Source: an uncultured Desulfovibrionaceae bacterium (GTDB taxonomy: Bacteria; Desulfobacterota; Desulfovibrionia; Desulfovibrionales; Desulfovibrionaceae). From it: a stretch of DNA of 6,368 nucleotides. Shown piece after piece: positions 1-4,586 of this stretch (within the stretch, counting starts at the first letter, position 1; each line of letters begins with the position of its first letter). The notes under the pieces are model-generated. The model was given only the letters and a program-made list of their open reading frames with translations, searched no databases and was not told the DNA's origin. The DNA is taken from assembly GCA_947074125.1 (NCBI GenBank), contig CAMTOM010000091.1, positions 1-6,368 of the forward strand, in the 5' to 3' direction. Position numbers and translations under genes: made by a program.

Positions 1-221
1 ATAGTTCTCCTTTATGGTTTAACTATCCGATTGATATCACTTTGCCGTGATGTCGCCTCAGTCTTGGCGGTACTCTTTCTGGCGAGCATGGTATTGGAAC
101 GGCAAAAGCCAAGTGGATGGAAAAGGAAACATCGAAGGGGACGTTGCTCTTCTCGCGTCGTCTGCGGAAAGCTCTTGATCCTAAGGGACTGCTGAATCCT
201 ACCAAGATTGTCGGCATCTAA
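1..221 (+). pseudogene. C-terminal end of GlcD/Dld-type FAD-linked lactate/glycolate oxidase, frameshifted, cut by window edge
   Basis: Bases 51-221 in frame 3 encode the C-terminus of the FAD-linked oxidase C-terminal family (GlcD, D-lactate dehydrogenase). The diagnostic LGGTLSGEHGIG motif is followed by an ending of the form RKALDPKGLLNPTKIVGI and a TAA at 219-221. In these enzymes this part belongs to the substrate-side cap domain; the FAD-binding domain would lie upstream, outside the window. The reading frame is interrupted: frame 3 has an in-frame TGA at 48-50, and frame 2 has stops at 2, 20 and 32. Frame 1 is open from base 1 and ends LCRDVA at 43-57. One missing C in GCCTC (about 55-59) would fuse it to LSLGG and give a family-like LCRDVALSLGGTLSGEHG. 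So this is either a genuine frameshift or a single-base sequence error. Bases 1-42 match the family less clearly and use rarer codons (ATA, CGA, TTA). The gene lies 48 bases before the Fe-S partner gene, the usual order for such two-subunit enzymes. Confidence 0.75.
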
Positions 222-255
222 CCGGATAGACCGGATGTTGTTATCCTTTTCTTTG

Positions 256-261
256 AAGGAG
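256..261 (+). promoter_or_regulatory. Ribosome binding site of the Fe-S subunit gene, possibly in a small hairpin
   Basis: AAGGAG lies 8 bases before the ATG at 270 and fixes that start. The core AAGGA (256-260) is complementary to TCCTT at 244-248, with a 7-base loop. A weak 5-bp hairpin could therefore partly mask the site. The 222-269 spacer has no recognisable promoter, so the gene is probably read through from the upstream oxidase gene. Confidence 0.7.
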
Positions 262-269
262 CTCTGTAT

Positions 270-1559
270 ATGAGTGATTTAAATACTCTTGCCCGCCAGC
301 TCATGGCTTTGGATGACCGTATTATTGCCTGTATGAAGTGCGGTTTTTGTCAGGGAGTATGCCCCATGTTTGGCGCTACCATGATGGAAGCTGATGTGGC
401 GCGTGGCAAGTTGGCTTTGGTGGATAATCTGGCGCATAAAATGATTGAGGATCCTGAAGCCGTTGCGGACAAGCTTGGGCGCTGTCTTCTGTGTGGATCC
501 TGTCAGGCTAGCTGTCCTTCTGGTGTGAAAATTATGGACATTTTTATGGAAGCCCGTGAAATGGTTCATGCGTATATTGGCTTGCATCCTCTGAAAAAGC
601 TGATTTTCCGCCATCTTTTAACCAGTCCTGGTCTGTTCAGCTTTGGTATGCGGATAGGCGCGCCCTGTCAGGGACTTCTTTTCCGCTCCAATGACGACGT
701 ACAGCAGACTACGAAAGCGCCCATACTGGATAAAATCCTGGGTGACAGACATATTCGCAAGCTCTCATCAAAGTCTCTTTTTGCTTCGGAAGGGGAGCTG
801 GATACGCCAAGCGGACCTGCTGGCATTAAAGTCGCGTTCTTCCCTGGTTGTATGGGGGATAAGCTGTATACCAATATGGCGCGTGCCTGCATCAAAGTTC
901 TCAAGCATCACGGTGTGGGAATTTATATGCCGAAAGGCTTTGCCTGCTGTGGTATTCCGGCTCTTTCTTCTGGTGATGCCGACGGCATGATCAAGCAGAT
1001 GAAAGTCAGTCTGGATGTTTTTGCCAAAGGCTCTTTCGACTATGTGCTTACGCCATGCAGTTCCTGCACATCTACTATTAAAGAATTGTGGCCTCGCTAT
1101 GCGGTGCGCCTTGGGGTTGCCCAGGAGAATCTGGCAAAAGAACTGGCAAAAAAGACAATGGATATCAATGCCTTCCTCATTGATGTGCTGAAAGTGCAGC
1201 CTCAGGGAAGCAGCACAGGAACAACGTCAGTCACCTATCATGATTCCTGCCATTTGAAAAAATCACTTGGCGTGACGGCTCAGCCTCGCTCGGTGATCAC
1301 CTTGAATCCCCGTTATAAGCTTGTTGAGATGCCTGAAGCGGATCGCTGTTGCGGTTGCGGTGGCAGCTTTAATCTCTTCCATTATGATCTTTCCAAAAAA
1401 ATCGGTCAGCGCAAGCGTGACAATGTTGTTGCCAGTGGTGCCCAGATTGTGGCTGCTGGCTGTCCTGCCTGCATGATGCAACTTGAAGATGTGCTTTCAC
1501 AAAATGGTGATCCTGTTCAGGTAAAACATACCATCGAGCTGTATGCAGAATCATTGTAA
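270..1559 (+). CDS. Iron-sulfur (two [4Fe-4S], two CCG domains) subunit of lactate/glycolate dehydrogenase
   Basis: This 429-residue protein is probably the electron-transfer partner of the FAD oxidase encoded just upstream. It would pass electrons from 2-hydroxy acid oxidation to the membrane quinone pool or a heterodisulfide-reductase-like acceptor. Near the N-terminus are two ferredoxin-type motifs of the form CxxCxxCxxxCP, at C21/C24/C27/C31 and C72/C75/C78/C82. Two CCG (cysteine-rich, DUF224) domains follow: C194 with C226-C227-G and C263/C266, then C327 with C360-C361-G and C398/C401. This order and length match GlcF and related Fe-S subunits. There is no signal peptide or membrane segment, so it is cytoplasmic or peripheral. 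The second CCG motif reads CCGCGG and carries an extra cysteine, C363. The ATG at 270 has a good ribosome binding site. lutC follows after 41 bases, so co-transcription is likely. LutA is the alternative name, but LutA lacks the ferredoxin domain and the LutA module is already fused to LutB downstream. The family call is firm; the D-lactate role is inferred. Confidence 0.92.
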   Translation: MSDLNTLARQLMALDDRIIACMKCGFCQGVCPMFGATMMEADVARGKLALVDNLAHKMIEDPEAVADKLGRCLLCGSCQASCPSGVKIMDIFMEAREMVHAYIGLHPLKKLIFRHLLTSPGLFSFGMRIGAPCQGLLFRSNDDVQQTTKAPILDKILGDRHIRKLSSKSLFASEGELDTPSGPAGIKVAFFPGCMGDKLYTNMARACIKVLKHHGVGIYMPKGFACCGIPALSSGDADGMIKQMKVSLDVFAKGSFDYVLTPCSSCTSTIKELWPRYAVRLGVAQENLAKELAKKTMDINAFLIDVLKVQPQGSSTGTTSVTYHDSCHLKKSLGVTAQPRSVITLNPRYKLVEMPEADRCCGCGGSFNLFHYDLSKKIGQRKRDNVVASGAQIVAAGCPACMMQLEDVLSQNGDPVQVKHTIELYAESL

Positions 1560-1588
1560 AGAAACGCTTTAAGCGGCTTGTGAATATC

Positions 1589-1597
1589 AAGGAGGTG
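1589..1597 (+). promoter_or_regulatory. Strong ribosome binding site that decides the lutC start
   Basis: AAGGAGGTG is a nine-base perfect complement of the usual 16S rRNA 3' end and lies just before the ATG at 1601. A longer reading from GTG at 1580 would translate through this site, so the ATG is preferred. The strength of the site suggests high expression. Confidence 0.85.
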
Positions 1598-1600
1598 TTC

Positions 1601-2227
1601 ATGTCCAATATTCCGGAACTTCTGGAAAACTTTACGGCGAAAGCAGAGCTTGTCACAGCAAAGGTTTATGATGCTCCTTCAAAGGGAGCGGCTTTGCAGT
1701 ATATCGTCGATGTCTGTGCGGCCAAAAATGCGTGTGAAATGCTTGTGGATGAGCCTGATGCGGAAAAAGGACCTTTGGGGCCTAATAATGTTCCGACACG
1801 GGTGAAACGTATTGTTGCGGCGCCTGACTTGTCAGATGAGGATTTTGCTGCACTGGCAAAGCTGTGTGAGGAAAAAGGCTTTCTCTGTATCAAAGAGGGT
1901 CTGCATAAACATCTTGCAGGTATTGATGTAGGGGTAAATACTGCTATCTGTGGTATTGCCGCCAGTGGAACATGTATGCTCAACTGCAACAAGGAAGATA
2001 TTCGTCTTGCCAGTATGGTCAGTGAAGTGAGCATACTTTTGCTGCGCAAGGCTGATATTCGTCCTGATCTGCCTGCCACTGTTGATATTTTGCGTGCGCA
2101 ACAGTCTGAAGGTAACGTCGCCTGTACGACCTATATTACTGGTCCCAGCCGTACTGCTGATATCGAACGTGTGCCAGCCGTGGGTGTTCATGGACCGCTT
2201 GAACTGCATGTCATTCTGGAGGACTAG
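1601..2227 (+). CDS. lutC: LutC-type lactate utilisation protein (LUD domain)
   Basis: This protein has 208 residues from the ATG at 1601 and belongs to the LUD-domain family (LutC/YkgG). LutC is one of three proteins of the LutABC L-lactate oxidation system, which converts L-lactate to pyruvate in the cytoplasm. Its exact catalytic part is not settled. The whole chain is a single LUD domain. The centre has the fold's GVNTAICGIAASGT stretch and the C-terminus carries the hallmark ITGPSRTADIE (about 179-189) followed by GVHGP (195-199) and LELHVIL. No cysteine cluster motif or membrane segment is present. Length is typical or slightly short for LutC. The gene ends 3 bases before the lutB-like start, and that gene's ribosome binding site lies inside the last lutC codons, so the two are probably translationally coupled and their products made in matched amounts. 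The fused partner downstream supplies the LutB and LutA parts. Confidence 0.92.
   Translation: MSNIPELLENFTAKAELVTAKVYDAPSKGAALQYIVDVCAAKNACEMLVDEPDAEKGPLGPNNVPTRVKRIVAAPDLSDEDFAALAKLCEEKGFLCIKEGLHKHLAGIDVGVNTAICGIAASGTCMLNCNKEDIRLASMVSEVSILLLRKADIRPDLPATVDILRAQQSEGNVACTTYITGPSRTADIERVPAVGVHGPLELHVILED
2217..2222 (+). promoter_or_regulatory. Ribosome binding site of lutB inside the end of lutC
   Basis: TGGAGG lies 8 bases before the ATG at 2231 and overlaps the final lutC codons (stop TAG at 2225-2227). This arrangement suits translational coupling of lutC and lutB. Confidence 0.75.
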
Positions 2228-2230
2228 CCC

Positions 2231-4384
2231 ATGCATGAAGAAGCACCTAAAAATCTCTCAGATTATCGTAAAAGCATAGATGAGGCTCTGGAAGATACCT
2301 ATCTGCGGCGTACGCTTGATACGTTTGCCGTAGCGTATCGGGCTGGTCGTGATGCGGTGTTCAAAGAAGTTGATGAGCCTGCATTGGTCAAACAGATTGC
2401 TGATGCCAAGGATGATGCCTGCCGTCGCATGGAAGAGCTTTATGCCCAGTTCAAGGCAGAAGCAGAAAAGCGTGGTGTTGTTGTACATCGTGCTGTGGAC
2501 GCGGCTGCGGCGAATGAAATTATCGCCAAGATTGCCCGCGACAATAATGTGCGTCACGTTGTGAAATCCAAGTCCATGACGGCAGAAGAAACACAGTTGA
2601 ATGATCGCCTTGAAAAAGACGGTCTCATTGTGGATGAAACTGACCTTGGTGAATGGATTATTCAGCTCCGCCACGAAGGCCCTTCGCACATGGTTATGCC
2701 TGCGATTCACTTGAATCGCTATCAGGTAGCCGATGATTTTAGCAAGGCAACAGGCGAGAAACAGGATTCTGATGTACAGCATCTGGTGAAAGTGGCTCGT
2801 GTGCAGTTGCGCCGCAAGTTTATTGCTGCTGATATGGGTATCAGTGGCGCGAACTTTGCCGTTGCGGAAACGGGAGCCATTGGTATTGCCACCAACGAAG
2901 GCAATGCCCGTATGGTGACAACTTTGCCGCGTGTGCATGTTGCGCTGGCTGGTCTGGATAAGCTGATCCCCACACTTGATGTGGCGATGACAGCTTTGCA
3001 GGTATTGCCACGTAATGCTACAGCACAGCGCCTGACTTCGTATGTTAACTGGGTCTGTGGTGCTGGTGAATGCGCTTCTGCACAGGGTGGTCGCAAGGTG
3101 ATGCATGTGGTGTTTTTGGATAATGGGCGTACTGCCATTGCCAAAGATCCTTTGTTCTCCCAGATTTTCCGCTGTGTGCGTTGTGGCGCCTGCTCCAATG
3201 TGTGCCCTGTGTATCGCATGATTGGCGGTCACAAGATGGGCTACATTTATATTGGCGCGATAGGTCTGATTCTGACCTATTTCTTCCACGGCAAAGAGAA
3301 GGCAAAAGCTCTGAGCCAGAACTGTATTGGCTGTGAGTCCTGTAAGAATATCTGTGCGGGGGGTATTGATCTGCCTCGCCTGATTCGCGAAATTCGCAGT
3401 CGTCTTGTTGAGGAAAATGGGAGTGATGCGATAGGCTCTATGGCATCGGCTGCCATGAAAAACCGTAAGGTTTTCCACTCATTGCTCAAGTTTGCCAAGT
3501 TCTCTCAATTGCCATTCACTGGCGGCGGGGCTTTCCAGCGTCATCTGCCCGCATTCCTCTTGGGCAAGCATGATTTCAAAGCCTTGCCCGCGATTGCGTC
3601 CCGTGCGTTCCGTGATCGCTTTTCTGCCATTAAGCCTTCACTGCCGAACCCGCGTTTCCGTGTTGCCATTTTTGGCGGCTGCGCTCAGGACTTTATTTAT
3701 CCTGAACAACTGGAAGCCTGTGTTAAGCTCTTGGCTGCGCATAATGTTGCTGTGGAATTCCCCATGGATCAGACGTGCTGTGGTCTTCCCCTGGAAATGA
3801 TGGGGCAGCGCGCTACCTCGCTGGATATTGCAGAGCAGAACATTCGTGCCTTTGAAGGGCAGAATTATGATGCGATTATCACGTTGTGTGCGAGTTGTGC
3901 TTCGCATTTGAAGCATTCGTATCCAGAGCTTTTGGCGCATTCTGGAAGCGCTCATGCTTCTCAGAAATTTGCCGAAAAGATTATGGACTACAGTTCATTT
4001 GTGCACGATGTGCTCAAATTGACGCCTGAAAACTTCACTAACAGTGGCGAAAAGGTGACATATCATGCCTCGTGCCATCTGTGTCGTGGACTGAATGTGC
4101 ATGAAGCACCTCGCAATCTTATCAAGGATGCGGCTGAGTATGTGCCTTGTGCAGAAGAAGAAGTATGCTGCGGATTTGGCGGAAGTTACTCTGTAAAATT
4201 CCCTGAAATATCCGCACAGATTCTGGAAAAGAAACTCCAGAATATTGAGGCAACAGGCGCAAGCCGTGTTGTCATGGACTGCCCTGGTTGTGTTATGCAG
4301 TTGCGGGGTGGGGTCGAAAAGAAAGGTTTGCGTCTGAAAATCTCGCATATTTCAGAACTCCTTGCGGAAAATATGAAAAAATAA
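2231..4384 (+). CDS. lutB: LutB-LutA-like fusion: LUD domain, two [4Fe-4S] clusters and two CCG domains
   Basis: This 717-residue cytoplasmic Fe-S protein is the likely core of L-lactate to pyruvate oxidation. Residues about 60-300 form a LUD domain, with MGISGANFAVAETGAIG at 202-218 and NEGN at 222-225. A LutB-type ferredoxin domain follows, with clusters on C315/C318/C321/C325 and C365/C368/C371/C375; the last motif ends CAGG, not CP. Ordinary LutB is about 470-490 residues and stops soon after this. Here the chain continues through a ~100-residue linker into two CCG domains: C484, C516-C517-G, C553/C556, then C615, C646-C647-G, C684/C687. That is the layout of LutA, so LutB and LutA activities appear joined in one chain, consistent with no separate lutA in the window. 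I recall a similar long protein in Desulfovibrio vulgaris, so the fusion is probably a lineage trait and not an assembly artefact. It starts 3 bases after lutC. The reading frame is intact throughout and all cluster cysteines are present. Confidence 0.93.
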   Translation: MHEEAPKNLSDYRKSIDEALEDTYLRRTLDTFAVAYRAGRDAVFKEVDEPALVKQIADAKDDACRRMEELYAQFKAEAEKRGVVVHRAVDAAAANEIIAKIARDNNVRHVVKSKSMTAEETQLNDRLEKDGLIVDETDLGEWIIQLRHEGPSHMVMPAIHLNRYQVADDFSKATGEKQDSDVQHLVKVARVQLRRKFIAADMGISGANFAVAETGAIGIATNEGNARMVTTLPRVHVALAGLDKLIPTLDVAMTALQVLPRNATAQRLTSYVNWVCGAGECASAQGGRKVMHVVFLDNGRTAIAKDPLFSQIFRCVRCGACSNVCPVYRMIGGHKMGYIYIGAIGLILTYFFHGKEKAKALSQNCIGCESCKNICAGGIDLPRLIREIRSRLVEENGSDAIGSMASAAMKNRKVFHSLLKFAKFSQLPFTGGGAFQRHLPAFLLGKHDFKALPAIASRAFRDRFSAIKPSLPNPRFRVAIFGGCAQDFIYPEQLEACVKLLAAHNVAVEFPMDQTCCGLPLEMMGQRATSLDIAEQNIRAFEGQNYDAIITLCASCASHLKHSYPELLAHSGSAHASQKFAEKIMDYSSFVHDVLKLTPENFTNSGEKVTYHASCHLCRGLNVHEAPRNLIKDAAEYVPCAEEEVCCGFGGSYSVKFPEISAQILEKKLQNIEATGASRVVMDCPGCVMQLRGGVEKKGLRLKISHISELLAENMKK

Positions 4385-4386
4385 TT

Positions 4387-4402
4387 TTGTGACTCGTCAC
4401 AA
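4387..4402 (+). promoter_or_regulatory. Perfect 16-base palindrome TTGTGACTCGTCACAA, possible operator of a CRP/FNR-family regulator
   Basis: The arms TTGTGAC and GTCACAA are exact inverted complements around a 2-base centre, starting 2 bases after the lutB stop. The half-sites TGTGA/TCACA resemble those of CRP/FNR-family regulators, but the spacer is 4 bases where CRP has 6. It could instead be a small hairpin at the 3' end of the lut mRNA. No T-run follows, so it is not a standard terminator. The palindrome is certain; its role is inferred. Confidence 0.45.
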
Positions 4403-4410
4403 TAAGGATT

Positions 4411-4447
4411 TTGCATGCCTCCTGTGCCCTTCATGGGAGGCATGCAA
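4411..4447 (+). repeat. Stable hairpin A: 12-bp perfect stem without a T-tract
   Basis: TTGCATGCCTCC (4411-4422) is the exact reverse complement of GGAGGCATGCAA (4436-4447). Four more inner pairs, two of them G-T, could shorten the loop to five bases. Bases after the stem are CAACAAGT, not a T-run, so it is not a canonical intrinsic terminator on either strand. Its GGAGGCA/TGCCTCC arms recur in the hairpin at 6340-6357. Possible roles are a decayed or factor-assisted terminator, an attenuator, or an mRNA end-stabiliser separating lut genes from the permease. Confidence 0.75.
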
Positions 4448-4495
4448 CAAGTCCCCGTAAGGGGCGCGGCGTCCATTAAAGTCGTAATACTTTAA
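4415..4495 (+). CDS. Possible 26-residue leader peptide upstream of the permease gene
   Basis: ATG at 4415 opens 26 codons ending at TAA 4493-4495. AAGGA at 4404-4408 sits 6 bases before it, a good ribosome binding site distance. The peptide begins MPPVPFMGGMQQ and ends SIKVVIL; no known family is recognised. The start codon lies in the 5' arm of hairpin A and the stop lies in the 3' arm of hairpin C, so translation would have to unfold all three hairpins of this gap. That geometry is what a translational attenuator or leader peptide would have, and the Pro-rich PPVP start could slow ribosomes. Against it, hairpin arms can create open codons by chance and the ORF is short. It is a candidate only. 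Confidence 0.25.
   Translation: MPPVPFMGGMQQVPVRGAASIKVVIL
4453..4464 (+). repeat. Small hairpin B: CCCC-GTAA-GGGG with a GNRA tetraloop
   Basis: Four G-C pairs close a GUAA loop, a member of the very stable GNRA tetraloop class. It lies between hairpins A and C. Such a compact element suggests a structured RNA leader, not random spacer, but the stem is short. Confidence 0.5.
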
Positions 4496-4498
4496 TGG
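4473..4498 (+). repeat. Hairpin C: 10-bp perfect stem
   Basis: CCATTAAAGT (4473-4482) is the exact reverse complement of ACTTTAATGG (4489-4498), with the 6-base loop CGTAAT. No T-run follows (CGGAGATGG), so it is not a standard terminator. As the third stem within 90 bases it supports a structured transcript between lutB and the permease gene. A DNA operator role is also possible because the stem is AT-rich. Confidence 0.65.
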
Positions 4499-4536
4499 CG
4501 GAGATGGTAAAAGATCCGGCTAAGGTTCCAGGTCGT

Positions 4537-4552
4537 GCAGTGTGTACACTGC
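4537..4552 (+). promoter_or_regulatory. Perfect 16-base palindrome GCAGTGTGTACACTGC, candidate operator for the permease gene
   Basis: Seven-base arms GCAGTGT and ACACTGC flank a 2-base centre, 34 bases before the permease ATG. It has the same 7+2+7 geometry as the palindrome at 4387-4402 but a different half-site. A weak -10-like TAGATA lies just downstream (4560-4565) without a recognisable -35; if that is the promoter, the palindrome would sit over the polymerase site as a repressor operator would. A short hairpin weakly terminating upstream transcripts is the alternative. Confidence 0.45.
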
Positions 4553-4574
4553 TGTTCTTTAGATACCTTTTTAG

Positions 4575-4579
4575 GGAGG
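4575..4579 (+). promoter_or_regulatory. Ribosome binding site of the lactate permease gene
   Basis: GGAGG, within AGGGAGGAG (4573-4581), lies 7 bases before the ATG at 4587. It is strong and well spaced and supports that start. Confidence 0.85.
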
Positions 4580-4586
4580 AGTTTCT

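Noticed and set aside
48..50. TGA read as selenocysteine within the oxidase C-terminus
   Set aside because: The oxidase family is not known as a selenoprotein here. The nearby small stem (54-57 with 66-69) is too close to the TGA and too short for a bacterial SECIS. Upstream frame 3 does not resemble the family, and a one-base frameshift explains the data better.
221..236. Direct repeat ACCGGAT at 221-227 and 230-236
   Set aside because: Two 7-base copies overlapping a stop codon region are too short to assign as an attachment site or binding site.
1580..1600. GTG start giving a 7-residue longer LutC
   Set aside because: The extra codons contain the AAGGAGGTG ribosome binding site, which is correctly placed for ATG 1601.
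3236..3286. Hydrophobic stretch (residues 336-352) in the LutB fusion as a membrane helix
   Set aside because: It lies between the two cluster motifs at the position where LutB proteins have a conserved hydrophobic Gly-rich stretch, so it is most likely part of the soluble ferredoxin domain.
2258..3478. Long open frame of 406 codons on the minus strand
   Set aside because: It is the mirror of the well-supported lutB fusion gene, and its translation is rich in His, Thr and Asn with no family resemblance.
4499..4532. GGAGATGG in the intergenic gap as a fluoride-type riboswitch core
   Set aside because: The matching downstream strand and the rest of the fluoride riboswitch consensus are absent, and the downstream gene is a lactate permease, not a fluoride exporter.
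4434..4538. Sigma-54 (GG-N10-GC) promoter before the permease
   Set aside because: Candidates such as TGGGAGGCATGC and AAGGTTCCAGGTCGTGC have the wrong spacing between GG and GC (7 and 11 bases), so none is supported.
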